Assembly: GCA_902363805.1 (NCBI GenBank)
Contig: CABJBF010000001.1
Location: 744,001 to 808,000, forward strand
Direction: 5' to 3'
Source: Eubacteriaceae bacterium
Lineage (GTDB): Bacteria; Bacillota; Clostridia; Lachnospirales; Lachnospiraceae
DNA length: 64,000 nt
Within the stretch, counting starts at the first letter, position 1. Each line of letters opens with the position of its first letter. The position numbers and the translations under genes were made by a program. Below the pieces are notes generated by a model. That model was not told where the DNA came from. It worked only from the letters and a program-made list of their open reading frames with translations, and searched no databases. Shown in pieces: positions 18,640 through 28,900 of the stretch.

Positions 18640-20931
18640 ATGTCGATGAAAACTATTACCGGATATGTAGAAATAATTACATTTAGAAATGAAGAAAATG
18701 GCTATACTGTTTTAACTATGTCTGTGGGAAAAAAAGATGTAAAAGTAACCGGAGTATTTGGATATATTGGTGAAGGGGAATATATCGAAGTAGAAGGCGA
18801 GGAAGTATTTCATCCTGTTTTTGGTGAACAGATAAAAATGAAATCGTATAAAACAATTCCGGCAAATGACGAATATTCAATTAGAAAATATTTAGGGTCA
18901 GGAGCAATTAAGGGGTTGGGTCTTGCTCTTGCGGACAGAATCGTAGACAAGTTTAAAGAAGATACATTTAGAATAGTTGATGAAGAGCCTGAAAGATTAG
19001 AAGAAGTCAGAGGAATAAGTTATAAGAAAGCCATGGATATTGCAAGCCAGATTCAGGCAAAAAAAGATATAAGAGACGCAATGATATTTTTGCAAAAATA
19101 CGGTATTTCGTCGGCGATGAGTCTTAAAATTTATAATTATTATGGCGAAGAAATTTATCAGATTATAAAGAAAAATCCATACCGCATTGCTGATGAAATA
19201 CGAGGAATAGGATTTACAACAGCTGATGAAATAGCTAAGAGGGCAGGAGTGGAAGTTAATGCTTCTATTCGAGTTAAAAGTGGAATGGTATATGCGCTTT
19301 CTAAAGCATCAGAGTCAGGGCATACATATTTGCCAAAAGAAAATCTTATTCAGGCAACTATTAGTTTGCTTGGGTTAAGAGACCAGTATCAGAATGCCGA
19401 TGGTACATATAATATGGATTTGTTAGATAACTATTTTATTGACCTTGTAATGGAAAAGAAACTTATTGTTAAAGAAATCAATGAAGTACAGGCTGTATTT
19501 TTGTCTACATATTATTACACGGAAATGAATGTGGCAGGAATGCTTCTTGATTTGGATTTATCAATGCCGGCGGATGAATTTGTGGAAAGTGTAAAATTAG
19601 ATACCATCCAGAGAAAAAATAATATTGTACTTGATGATTTGCAAAAAGAAGCGGTTATGGCTACGCAAAGCAATGGAGTGGTAATTTTAACAGGTGGACC
19701 GGGAACGGGAAAAACTACTACAATTAATGCGATTATTCAAATGTTTGAAAGTGATAATTTGGAAATCCGCCTTGCGGCACCTACAGGAAGAGCAGCAAAA
19801 CGAATGACTGAAACTACAGGGTGCCAGGCACAGACAATACACAGGCTGCTTGAAATAAACGGAAGTACCGGAACAGATGATTCATTGGATATGGACGCTA
19901 AGTTTGAAAGAAATGAAACAAATCCAATAGAAGCAGATGTAATTATAATAGATGAAATGTCGATGGTTGATATTTTCCTTATGCATTCTTTGCTTAAGGC
20001 TGTAGCTCATGGAACAAGACTTGTTCTTGTAGGGGATATTAACCAGCTTGCAAGTGTCGGACCGGGAAATGTATTAAAAGATATCATTGATTCCGGAAAA
20101 TTTAAAGTGGTAACACTTAATAAGATTTTCAGACAGGCGGGTGAAAGCGGAATAGTAACAAATGCCCATAAAATAAATGAAGGAAAAGCAGTTGAACTAG
20201 ACAATAGCACGAAAGATTTCCTTTATATAAGAAGAAATACACCTCAGGAGGCTTTGAACGCAACAATAGGTCTTATAATGACAAAACTTCCTGACTATGT
20301 AAAATCAACACCGCAGGAAATACAGGTTCTTACACCTATGAAGAGTGGAATTCTTGGTGTTGAGAATATGAATGTTGAATTGCAAAAATATATTAATAAG
20401 CCGGACAAATATAAAAAAGAACATGAATTTGGTAAATATATATTTAGAGAAGGCGACAAGGTAATGCAGATAAAAAACAATTATCAAATTGAATGGGAAG
20501 TCAGATTGCCTAATGGAGCCTGTATCGATTCAGGAAAAGGTGTATTTAATGGAGATTTGGGAATTATAAAAAATATGAATAACGATTCACAGATTTTAGA
20601 AGTTGAATTTGATGAAAATAAAATGGTGACATATACATTTAAGGAAGCGGAAGAATTAGAACTTGCATATGCAATAACTATTCATAAATCTCAGGGTAGT
20701 GAATATCCGGCAGTTATCATGCCTCTTGTTACAGGGTATCAGCAACTTATGACGAGAAATCTATTGTACACCGGAATAACAAGAGCGAAAAGTTGTGTAT
20801 GTATTGTTGGAAGAGAAGATACATTTCAAGGTATGATTAAAAATGAAGACCAGCATAAAAGGTATTCAGGATTACAATGGCAGTTGCAGACATTTGAAAC
20901 AGAGGAAGAACCTGTAGAGAATGACAAATAG
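18640..20931 (+). CDS. recD2: ATP-dependent RecD-like DNA helicase (RecD2)
   Basis: 5'-3' DNA helicase of the RecD2/TraA family acting in DNA repair without RecBC (763 aa). An N-terminal OB-like region (about 1-100) and helix-hairpin-helix segments (about 100-210, IKGLGLALADRIVDKF, IRGIGFTTADEIAKRAG) precede the motor. Walker A is GGPGTGKTTT, Walker B IIDEMSMVD, then VGDINQLASVGPGNVL and the C-terminal UvrD-like AITIHKSQGSEYP. Full length for the family. The last 25 bases are partly repeated at 20978-21007. Confidence 0.93.
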   Translation: MSMKTITGYVEIITFRNEENGYTVLTMSVGKKDVKVTGVFGYIGEGEYIEVEGEEVFHPVFGEQIKMKSYKTIPANDEYSIRKYLGSGAIKGLGLALADRIVDKFKEDTFRIVDEEPERLEEVRGISYKKAMDIASQIQAKKDIRDAMIFLQKYGISSAMSLKIYNYYGEEIYQIIKKNPYRIADEIRGIGFTTADEIAKRAGVEVNASIRVKSGMVYALSKASESGHTYLPKENLIQATISLLGLRDQYQNADGTYNMDLLDNYFIDLVMEKKLIVKEINEVQAVFLSTYYYTEMNVAGMLLDLDLSMPADEFVESVKLDTIQRKNNIVLDDLQKEAVMATQSNGVVILTGGPGTGKTTTINAIIQMFESDNLEIRLAAPTGRAAKRMTETTGCQAQTIHRLLEINGSTGTDDSLDMDAKFERNETNPIEADVIIIDEMSMVDIFLMHSLLKAVAHGTRLVLVGDINQLASVGPGNVLKDIIDSGKFKVVTLNKIFRQAGESGIVTNAHKINEGKAVELDNSTKDFLYIRRNTPQEALNATIGLIMTKLPDYVKSTPQEIQVLTPMKSGILGVENMNVELQKYINKPDKYKKEHEFGKYIFREGDKVMQIKNNYQIEWEVRLPNGACIDSGKGVFNGDLGIIKNMNNDSQILEVEFDENKMVTYTFKEAEELELAYAITIHKSQGSEYPAVIMPLVTGYQQLMTRNLLYTGITRAKSCVCIVGREDTFQGMIKNEDQHKRYSGLQWQLQTFETEEEPVENDK

Positions 20932-21007
20932 AACGGCATAAGTGCTGTGTCGCTTTTTGGTGATTATACATTCGGCAATTGTAGAAAATGACAAATAGAA
21001 CAGTATG
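20911..21007. repeat. Short direct repeat at the recD2 3' end
   Basis: The sequence around the recD2 stop (GTAGAGAATGACAAATAGAA) recurs about 65 bases downstream as GTAGAAAATGACAAATAGAA followed by similar CGGCATAAG/CAGTATGAG. This is a local duplication of the gene tail; the rest of the spacer to comF shows nothing else. Confidence 0.7.
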
Positions 21008-21217
21008 AGTTAATGGAATAATGTTGTAAATATGCAAATAATAAACAAAATAGAAATATTAAGAAAGGAAAATAAATATAAAATTTAATTAATTTTATAA
21101 TGCTTTGCTAGAGTTTATTTTATAAAACCTGGTTTATTATTGGAAATTTATTGAGTTAAATACATAAATACATAATATAAGATTATTTGAATTAATTAAA
21201 AAAGATTTACGTAGGAA

Positions 21218-21922
21218 ATGAAGGAGAAGATTTTAAATGTATTTTTCCCTAGAACCTGTCCGGTATGTGGGGAAGTGGTCAAAGGACAGGACAAATTTGT
21301 ATGTGACAAATGCAAGGGTAAAGTGTTTTACATGAAAGAGCCTAAATGTGCAAAATGTGGAAAAAGTCTTAAAGAAGACGGCACATTGTGCAAAGACTGC
21401 AGAGAGCATAAGCATGCATATGAAAAAGGCGTGTGTCTTTTTCAATATGCAGGTGGAATAAAAGAATCCATGTATAGATTTAAATATAAAAATGCAAGAG
21501 AATATGGAGCGTATTATGGATGGGAGACTGCAAAGCGTTATGGAAAATTATTTGAACAATGGGGAATTGACTGCATAATGGCAGTGCCGGTTTCTAAAAA
21601 GAAGGAAATAAAGAGAGGATATAATCAGGCGTATGTATATGCCAAAGAAATTTCCCGATATACGAAAATACCTATGGATAAAAAATGCCTTGTGCGAGTT
21701 GAGGATACAAAGCCGCAAAAGGAATTTGTAGGGATTGCAAGAAAGAAGAACGTTGAAAATGCATTTGCTATATATGAGGAAAAGGCAAAAGAATATAATA
21801 AGGTATTATTGGTGGATGATATTTATACGACAGGTAGTACTATAGATGCGTGTACACGGGTCCTTAAGGCGGCAGGCGTTAAAGAAGTATATTTTGTATG
21901 CATAAGTGCCGGAGTGTTGTAA
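21218..21922 (+). CDS. comF: ComF family protein (zinc-ribbon phosphoribosyltransferase-like)
   Basis: A 234 aa homologue of ComFC, involved in DNA uptake or post-uptake handling in competent Firmicutes. Two N-terminal zinc ribbons (CPVCGEVV...CDKCKG and CAKCGKSL...CKDC) are followed by a phosphoribosyltransferase domain with VLLVDDIYTTGSTIDAC. Substrate unknown. No comFA is adjacent. It precedes the ribosomal/transcription cluster, transcribed separately. Confidence 0.88.
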   Translation: MKEKILNVFFPRTCPVCGEVVKGQDKFVCDKCKGKVFYMKEPKCAKCGKSLKEDGTLCKDCREHKHAYEKGVCLFQYAGGIKESMYRFKYKNAREYGAYYGWETAKRYGKLFEQWGIDCIMAVPVSKKKEIKRGYNQAYVYAKEISRYTKIPMDKKCLVRVEDTKPQKEFVGIARKKNVENAFAIYEEKAKEYNKVLLVDDIYTTGSTIDACTRVLKAAGVKEVYFVCISAGVL

Positions 21923-21964
21923 TCTTAAAAAACAGCCACCTTAAAAATAGCCTTAAAAAATATC

Positions 21965-21993
21965 TTGACGCTATATACAGATTATGTTATATT
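21965..21993 (+). promoter_or_regulatory. Promoter of rpmG-secE-nusG
   Basis: TTGACG and TATATT with a 17-base spacer, 93 bases upstream of rpmG. A short GGACTAGGTC segment followed by ten T residues lies in the leader (22003-22023), possibly an attenuator. Confidence 0.65.
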
Positions 21994-22085
21994 AATCAAG
22001 CGAGGACTAGGTCTTTTTTTTTTGCAGAAAAAATGACTTAAAACAAGATACAAAAAATGATTATAAATAAAGTGGAGGTTAAGCC

Positions 22086-22235
22086 ATGAGAACAAGAATT
22101 ACATTAGAATGTACAGAATGCAAACAGCGTAATTACAATACTACAAAGGATAAGAAGAGTCATCCGGACAGAGTAGAAACAAAGAAGTATTGCAAGTTCT
22201 GTCAGAGACACACAATGCATAAAGAAACAAAATAG
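22086..22235 (+). CDS. rpmG: 50S ribosomal protein L33
   Basis: A 49 aa ribosomal protein of the large subunit. It contains the zinc-binding Cys pairs ECTECKQ and CKFCQRH, and so is the zinc-containing (C+) form. GTGGAGG precedes the ATG. It occupies its usual place before secE and nusG. Confidence 0.93.
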   Translation: MRTRITLECTECKQRNYNTTKDKKSHPDRVETKKYCKFCQRHTMHKETK

Positions 22236-22262
22236 TCAGTTTTATATAATGGAGGGATTAAG

Positions 22263-22469
22263 ATGGGAGAAGCATCTAACAAGTCAAAGGGCTCTGTAAA
22301 AAAATGGTTTGCAGGCTTGAAGGCTGAATTCAAAAGAATAATCTGGCCAACAAAAGCATCCGTTATAAGACAGACTGTTGTTGTAACAGTGATCACAGTT
22401 ATTTTAGGTGTTCTTATTAGCTTAATTGATCAGCTCATTCAGTTTGGGTTGGATCATATTATAGGATAA
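22263..22469 (+). CDS. secE: Preprotein translocase subunit SecE
   Basis: Single-helix subunit that clamps SecY in the Sec translocon (68 aa). The amphipathic WFAGLKAEFKRIIWPTK followed by one membrane helix (about 41-62) is the family signature. GGAGGG precedes the ATG. It lies between rpmG and nusG as in most Firmicutes. Confidence 0.93.
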   Translation: MGEASNKSKGSVKKWFAGLKAEFKRIIWPTKASVIRQTVVVTVITVILGVLISLIDQLIQFGLDHIIG

Positions 22470-22495
22470 GAATAAAATAATGAAGAGGTGATTAT

Positions 22496-23014
22496 ATGTC
22501 AGAAGCAAATTGGTACGTAGTTCATACTTATTCAGGTTATGAAAACAAAGTAAAGACTAATATTGAACAGACAATTGAGAATAGAAAATTGCAGGATCAG
22601 ATATTAGAAGTATCAGTTCCGATTCAGGAAGCAGTTGAAATTAAGAATGGTGTAAAAAAAGTTACACAGAAGAAGATGTTTCCGGGATATGTACTCATTA
22701 ATATGGTTATGAATGATGATACATGGTACGTTGTTCGTAATACGAGAGGAGTTACAGGATTTGTAGGACCGGGATCAAAACCTGTTCCACTTACTGATGC
22801 AGAAATGCTCTCACTTGGAATTAACAAGGGTCCGGTTACTCTTGAATTCTCAGAGGGAGATACAGTTGCAGTAATCAAGGGCGTATGGGAAGGCACAGCA
22901 GGTGTCATTAAGCGCATTGATGAAAACAGACAGACAGTCACAATTAATGTGGACATGTTTGGTAGAGAAACTCCGGTAGAATTAGATTTTACTGAAGTTA
23001 AAAAGATGGATTAG
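22496..23014 (+). CDS. nusG: Transcription termination/antitermination factor NusG
   Basis: RNA-polymerase-binding elongation factor (172 aa) with an N-terminal NGN domain (WYVVHTYSGYENKVKTNIE ... FPGYVLINM) and a C-terminal KOW domain (GDTVAVIKGVWEGTAGVIKRID). The C-terminal domain can contact ribosomal S10 or Rho. It stands 26 bases after secE. Confidence 0.95.
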   Translation: MSEANWYVVHTYSGYENKVKTNIEQTIENRKLQDQILEVSVPIQEAVEIKNGVKKVTQKKMFPGYVLINMVMNDDTWYVVRNTRGVTGFVGPGSKPVPLTDAEMLSLGINKGPVTLEFSEGDTVAVIKGVWEGTAGVIKRIDENRQTVTINVDMFGRETPVELDFTEVKKMD

Positions 23015-23105
23015 AACCATTTGGTTTTAATAGATTGCTTTACATATTTGTAGAGCAGTGGGAGGGATTCCCGATAATACCACAAATTTTAGGAGGTGCC
23101 GAAAG

Positions 23106-23531
23106 ATGGCAAAGAAAGTAGAAGGATACATTAAATTGCAAATCGAAGCTGGCAAAGCAACACCAGCACCACCAGTTGGACCTGCACTTGGTCAGCATGG
23201 TGTAAACATCGTTCAATTCACAAAGGAATTCAACGCAAGAACTGCAGATCAGCCGGGAATGATTATTCCAGTTGTAATCACAGTATACCAGGATAAGAGT
23301 TTTAGTTTTGTAACAAAGACTCCACCTGCAGCAGTTTTATTAAAGAAAGCATGTAACATCCAGAGCGGAGCTGGTAACTCACTTAAAGAAACAGTTGCTA
23401 CTATTTCTAAAGCAGATATCCAGAAAATCGCTGAAACAAAGATGCCGGATTTAAATGCAGCTAGCATTGAAGCAGCAATGAGCATGATTGCCGGAACAGC
23501 TAGAAGTATGGGAATCAAAGTTGAAGACTAA
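23106..23531 (+). CDS. rplK: 50S ribosomal protein L11
   Basis: Large-subunit protein of the GTPase-associated centre (141 aa). [22 protein letters not shown] and the C-terminal rRNA-binding domain ending in [13 protein letters not shown] are typical. ATG 23106 follows AGGAGGTG; the frame stays open upstream without a ribosome site. It starts the L11-L1 pair. Confidence 0.96.
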   Translation: MAKKVEGYIKLQIEAGKATPAPPVGPALGQHGVNIVQFTKEFNARTADQPGMIIPVVITVYQDKSFSFVTKTPPAAVLLKKACNIQSGAGNSLKETVATISKADIQKIAETKMPDLNAASIEAAMSMIAGTARSMGIKVED

Positions 23532-23648
23532 TTTTCGTAGATAAATAATATCGCGAACAACAAAAAGTTATTAAACGACTTATGTTGTAATTTAAAATGA
23601 ATTGAGAAATGTGGGAGGTTTATCCGTTATTACCACAAGGAGGTTTAA

Positions 23649-24344
23649 ATGAAAAGAGGAAAGAAGTATTTAGACGCAGCTAAGTCAATTGACAGAGCAG
23701 CTCAATATGACACAGAAGAAGCAATTGCATTAGTTAAGAAATCAGCTACTGCAAAATTTGATGAAACAATAGAATGTCACATCAGAACAGGATGTGATGG
23801 ACGTCACGCTGACCAGCAGGTTCGTGGTGCTGTTGTATTACCACACGGAACAGGTAAGACTGTTAAGGTTTTAGTTTTCGCTAAGGGAGACAAGGTAGAC
23901 GAAGCATTGGCAGCTGGTGCAGATTTCGTAGGCGGAGATGAATTAATTCCAAAGATTCAGAATGAAGGATGGTTCGACTTTGACGTAGTTGTTGCTACTC
24001 CTGACATGATGGGTGTTGTTGGTCGTTTAGGACGTGTACTCGGACCTAAGGGATTAATGCCAAACCCTAAGGCTGGAACAGTAACTATGGATGTAACAAA
24101 GGCTGTTAACGACATCAAGGCTGGTAAGATTGAATACAGACTTGACAAGACAAACATCATCCACGTTCCAGTTGGAAAAGCTTCATTTACAGAAGAACAG
24201 TTGACAGATAACTTCAACGCATTAGTTGATGCTTTAAACAAAGCTAAACCAAGCGCATTAAAGGGACAGTACTTCAAGAGTGTAACTCTTACATCTACAA
24301 TGGGTCCTGGAGTTAAGTTAAACGTTGCTAAGTTAAGTAATTAA
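23649..24344 (+). CDS. rplA: 50S ribosomal protein L1
   Basis: Binds 23S rRNA in the L1 stalk near the E site (231 aa). [28 protein letters not shown] is the conserved core. AGGAGG precedes the ATG. In many bacteria L1 represses translation of the L11-L1 mRNA; the 117-base spacer before it could hold such a site, but I cannot define it. Confidence 0.96.
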   Translation: MKRGKKYLDAAKSIDRAAQYDTEEAIALVKKSATAKFDETIECHIRTGCDGRHADQQVRGAVVLPHGTGKTVKVLVFAKGDKVDEALAAGADFVGGDELIPKIQNEGWFDFDVVVATPDMMGVVGRLGRVLGPKGLMPNPKAGTVTMDVTKAVNDIKAGKIEYRLDKTNIIHVPVGKASFTEEQLTDNFNALVDALNKAKPSALKGQYFKSVTLTSTMGPGVKLNVAKLSN

Positions 24345-24394
24345 TTAACAAATATAGATTAATACAATCTGATTGTTATTAATTAATAAAATTA

Positions 24395-24423
24395 TTGACA
24401 ATTCAATAATTGTGTGCTAGTAT
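24395..24423 (+). promoter_or_regulatory. Promoter of the L10-L12 operon
   Basis: TTGACA and TAGTAT with a 17-base spacer, placed just upstream of the structured leader. Confidence 0.7.
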
Positions 24424-24431
24424 GCACAAAG

Positions 24432-24550
24432 TGGTTAATACCAATTGCCGAAGACAGTAGGTGACATTAGTCGTAAATCATAAGATGCCTACCGAGGGAT
24501 AAGAATTTTTAATGACTTATACACCTCTCTGTCTAGGCAGAGAGGTTTTT
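24432..24550 (+). promoter_or_regulatory. L10 leader (ribosomal protein L10/L12 autoregulatory RNA)
   Basis: The 5' leader of rplJ carries the kink-turn-containing L10-binding structure typical of Firmicutes (ATTGCCGAAGACAGTAGGTG ... GATGCCTACCGAGGGATAAG). It ends in an intrinsic terminator whose stem ACCTCTCTG/CAGAGAGGT lies at 24523-24546, followed by T residues. Excess L10(L12)4 is known to bind this leader and reduce expression; the terminator suggests attenuation here. Confidence 0.85.
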
Positions 24551-24615
24551 ATATTGAAAATCTATTCGGCTTAATGTTTGGTTGAACCTAATTTTAATAA
24601 GGAGGCAAAACATTC

Positions 24616-25110
24616 ATGGCAAAAGTAGAAGTAAAGAAACCTATAGTAGACGAAATTGCTGAATTACTTAACGGTGCTGCAACAGCTGTTGTAGTTGACT
24701 ACCGTGGTCTTACTGTTGAACAGGACACAAAGCTTCGTAAACAGTTAAGAGAAGCTGGTGTTGTATACAAAGTATACAAGAACACAATGATTAATTTCGC
24801 TATTAAGGGAACAGAATTCGAAGGTCTTGCTGAATACTTAGAAGGACCAACAGCTATCGCTATTTGTAAAGAAGATGCTACAGCAGCAGCTAGAGAATTA
24901 GCTAAATTCGCTAAAGACGCTGAAGCTCTTGAAATCAAAGCAGGTGTAGTTGAAGGTGTATGCTACGATGCAGCAGGAATTGCTCAGATTGCAAACATCC
25001 CATCAAGAGAAGTACTTATTTCAAAGTTACTTGGATCTATGCAGTCACCAATTACAAACTTCGCTCGTGTTATTAAGCAGATTGCTGAAAAGAACGAAGA
25101 AGTTGCATAA
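24616..25110 (+). CDS. rplJ: 50S ribosomal protein L10
   Basis: Base of the L7/L12 stalk (164 aa). The N-terminal domain VVVDYRGLTVEQDTKLRKQLREAG binds rRNA; the C-terminal helix carries L12 dimers. AAGGAGG precedes the ATG. It is controlled by the leader directly upstream and cotranscribed with rplL. Confidence 0.96.
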   Translation: MAKVEVKKPIVDEIAELLNGAATAVVVDYRGLTVEQDTKLRKQLREAGVVYKVYKNTMINFAIKGTEFEGLAEYLEGPTAIAICKEDATAAARELAKFAKDAEALEIKAGVVEGVCYDAAGIAQIANIPSREVLISKLLGSMQSPITNFARVIKQIAEKNEEVA

Positions 25111-25186
25111 ATCTGAATTATCAGGTTTTTATTGACTGAACGAAAGTTCAAAGAATTAATTAATTTATTATATGGAGGATTAAACA

Positions 25187-25552
25187 ATGACAACAGCAGA
25201 AATCATTGAAGTAATTAAAGGTTTATCAGTTTTAGAATTAAACGATTTAGTAAAAGCATGTGAAGAAGAATTTGGCGTATCTGCAGCAGCAGGTGTTGTA
25301 GTTGCAGCAGCAGGAGATGCTGGAGCAGCAGCTGAAGAAAAGACAGAATTCGATGTTGAATTAACAGAAGTTGGAGCTAACAAGGTTAAAGTTATTAAGG
25401 CTGTTAAGGATGCAACAGGATTAGGACTTAAGGAAGCTAAAGAAGTAGTTGATGGAGCACCTAAGGTAGTTAAAGAAGGAGTTTCTAAAGAAGAAGCTGA
25501 AGCTCTTAAGGCAGCTCTTGAAGAAGTTGGAGCAGTTGCTACAATTAAATAA
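25187..25552 (+). CDS. rplL: 50S ribosomal protein L7/L12
   Basis: Acidic stalk protein recruiting translation GTPases (121 aa). It has an N-terminal dimerisation helix ([17 protein letters not shown]), an Ala-rich hinge and the C-terminal [20 protein letters not shown] domain. ATGGAGG precedes the ATG. A large palindrome with terminator potential follows. Confidence 0.97.
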   Translation: MTTAEIIEVIKGLSVLELNDLVKACEEEFGVSAAAGVVVAAAGDAGAAAEEKTEFDVELTEVGANKVKVIKAVKDATGLGLKEAKEVVDGAPKVVKEGVSKEEAEALKAALEEVGAVATIK

Positions 25553-25555
25553 TTA

Positions 25556-25770
25556 TCGCGAAGCTTTGAGCAAAGCGACGTAACATAAAAAGAGATAGGT
25601 TCTATTATGCTTGCATAAATAAGAACCTATCTCTTTTTATGTTACGCGGCATTCTGCGAATGCCGCGTGCTAATTGATTTGCGAAGAAAATCAATTAGAG
25701 TAGCGAAGAATAACGAATGCCGTGTGCTAATTGATTTACGAAGAAAATCAATTAGAGGAGCGTATTACAA
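25556..25770. repeat. Palindromic intergenic element, copy B, with a 49-bp tandem repeat
   Basis: A perfect 24-base inverted repeat (25580-25603 with 25622-25645) encloses a loop with ATGCTTGCAT. The frame ACGTAACATAAAAA ... TTTTTATGTTACGCGGC then GAATGCCGC matches copy A at 16137-16262. Downstream a 49-base unit (CGAATGCCG ... AATCAATTAGAG.AGCG) is present twice, at 25657-25705 and 25714-25762. The inverted repeat could also end rplJL transcripts. The remaining bases up to the rpoB promoter hold nothing recognisable. Confidence 0.65.
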
Positions 25771-25867
25771 AAAAGGCTCTTTGCCTAGCATTGGGGCAAT
25801 CTCTTATATATATCGTGTGTAATTCTGCAATAAAATTAAAAAAATGGTAAAAACATCAAAAAAGTCG

Positions 25868-25896
25868 TTGACATATAGATAAGTTTATGCTAAAGT
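25868..25896 (+). promoter_or_regulatory. Promoter of rpoBC
   Basis: TTGACA and TAAAGT with a 17-base spacer, about 85 bases before the rpoB start, placed after the copy B palindrome. Confidence 0.65.
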
Positions 25897-25983
25897 GTAG
25901 AGTGCTTTATTGTGAAAATAGGGGTAATTTGCGCCCTATTGAATGAACAAAAAGACAAATTATAGACAAGGGGTGAAATGTCG

Positions 25984-28900
25984 ATGGAGAAAAAGAGAAT
26001 CCGTCCTGTGAAATCAGGTAGAAGCCTTCGTATGAGTTATTCTAGACAAAAAGAAGTTTTGGATATGCCAAATCTTATTGAGGTACAGAGAAATTCTTAT
26101 GAATGGTTCCTTAGTGATGGACTAAAAGAAGCGTTAGATGATATCTCTCCTATTGAAGACTACAGCCAGAACTTAAGCCTTGAGTTCGTTGACTTCAAGT
26201 TATGTGTTGAAGATAAGAAGTATACGATTGAGGAATGTAAAGAAAGAGATGCAACATATGCAGCTCCTTTAAAAGTAAAGGTTAGACTTCATAACAAGGA
26301 AACAGGTGAATTTACTGAACATGATATATTTATGGGTGATTTGCCTTTAATGACAGAAACCGGTACATTCGTAATTAACGGTGCAGAACGTGTAATTGTC
26401 AGTCAGTTAGTACGTTCTCCTGGAATTTATTATGGTGTAAGTCATGATAAAGTTGGTAAAGAAATCTTTACATCAACTGTAATTCCTAACAGAGGTGCAT
26501 GGTTAGAATACGAAACAGATTCAAATGATATATTTAGCGTTCGTGTGGACAGAACAAGAAAAGTGCCTGTAACAGTTCTTATTAGAGCTTTAGGAATAGG
26601 TACAAATGCAGAAATTATTGACTTGTTTGGCGAAGAACCTAAACTTCTCGCAAGTTTTGAAAAAGATCCATCAGAAGGATATCAGGATGGTCTTTTAGAA
26701 CTCTATAAGAAGATTCGCCCAGGTGAACCTTTAAGTGTAGATAGCGCAGAATCATTAATTACAGGTATGTTCTTTGATTCAAGAAGATATGATTTGGCTA
26801 AAGTTGGACGTTATAAATTCAACAAGAAGCTTGCATTAAAGAACAGAATCAAAGGTCATGTACTCGCTGAAGATGTAGTAGATGCTACAACAGGTGAAGT
26901 ACTTGCAAGCGCAGGTGACCGAGTAACAGAAGAAATGGCAATTAAGATTCAGAACGCAGCAGTACCAGCAGTTTGGATTCAGACTGAAATTAGAAATGAA
27001 AAAGTTCTTTCTAATATGATGGTAGATATTAATAGCTATGTTGATTTTGATTGCACTGATTTAGGCGTTAATGAAGCAGTATTTTATCCGGTTCTTGAAG
27101 AAATACTTCAGGAAAACGCTACAGAAGAAGATCTTAAGGATGCAATTTCAAGAAGAATACATGAATTGATTCCTAAGCATATTACAAAGGAAGATATTTT
27201 AGCATCTATCAATTACTGTATGAATATCGAATGCGGTATTGGTACAGCTGATGATATTGACCATTTAGGAAACAGACGTATCAGAGCCGTAGGCGAATTG
27301 CTTCAGAACCAGTACAGAATAGGTCTTTCAAGAATGGAAAGAGTTGTTCGTGAAAGAATGACAACACAGGATCTTGAAGGAATTTCACCTCAGACTTTAA
27401 TTAATATAAAACCAGTAACAGCAGCTGTGAAGGAATTCTTCGGAAGTTCTCAGTTATCACAGTTTATGGATCAGAATAACCCACTGGGTGAGTTGACACA
27501 TAAGAGACGTCTTTCAGCGTTAGGACCTGGTGGTCTTTCAAGAGACCGTGCCGGATTCGAAGTTCGAGACGTACATTATACTCATTATGGTAGAATGTGT
27601 CCTATTGAAACACCTGAAGGTCCTAACATCGGTTTGATTAACTCATTTGCAACTTATGCAAGAATTAATGAATATGGATTTGTAGAAGCTCCTTACAGAA
27701 GAGTTGATAAGTCAGATCCATCAAACCCAAGAGTAACAGATGAAGTTGTATATCTTACAGCTGATGAAGAGGATAATTATACAGTAGCACAGGCTAATGA
27801 ACCACTTGATGAAAATGGATACTTTATCCATAACAACGTATCAGGTCGTTACAGAGAAGAAACATCTCAGTTCCCTAAGAAGAGAATTGATCTTATGGAC
27901 GTTTCTCCTAGAATGGTATTCTCTGTTGCTACATCAATGATTCCGTTCTTGCAGAACGATGATGCTAACCGTGCGTTGATGGGATCTAACATGCAGCGTC
28001 AGGCTGTTCCACTTATGACAACAGAAGCTCCTGTAATCGGTACAGGTATGGAAGCAAAAGCAGCTGTTGACTCAGGTGTATGTGTTGTCGCTAAACGTGC
28101 CGGTGTAGTTGAAAGAGCTACTTCAAAGGAAATTACTATTAAGTATGATGATAATGGAGAAAAGGAAACATATCATCTTTTGAAATTCCAGAGAAGTAAC
28201 CAGGGTAACTGCTATAACCACAGAACAATCGTATTTAAGGGTGATCATGTGGAAGCAGGAGAAGTTATTGCCGATGGTGCATCAACATCTAATGGTGAAA
28301 TCGCACTTGGAAAGAACCCATTAATTGGTTTCATGACATGGGAAGGTTATAACTACGAAGATGCTGTTTTACTTAGCGAAAGATTAGTACAGGATGATGT
28401 TTATACATCAATTCATATAGAAGAATACGAAACAGATGCAAGAGATACAAAACTTGGACCTGAAGAAATCACAAATGATGTTCCGGGTGTAGGTGATGAA
28501 GCACGTAAAGACTTGGATGAAAGAGGTATCATCAGAATTGGTGCTGAAGTTCGTGCCGGAGATATTCTTGTTGGAAAGGTTACACCAAAGGGTGAAACAG
28601 AACTTACACCTGAAGAAAGACTTTTAAGAGCTATCTTTGGTGAAAAGGCAAGAGAAGTAAGAGACACATCACTTAAAGTGCCACATGGTACTTCAGGTAT
28701 CGTTGTAGATGCTAAAGTATTTAAGAGAGAAAATGGAGATGAATTAGCTCCTGGTGTAAACGAATCAGTTCGTATTTACATCGCACAGAAGAGAAAGATT
28801 TCAGTTGGTGATAAGATGGCCGGACGTCATGGTAATAAGGGTGTAGTTTCACGAGTATTACCAGTTGAAGATATGCCATTCCTTCCAAACGGAAGACCAC

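Noticed and set aside
25657..25762. Paired 49-bp units considered as CRISPR repeats
   Set aside because: Only two copies with an 8-base gap, far too short for a spacer.
27428..27560. Rifampicin-resistance change in rpoB
   Set aside because: The pocket region reads as a wild-type Clostridia sequence; the Gly in NPLGELTH is, to my knowledge, normal for the lineage.
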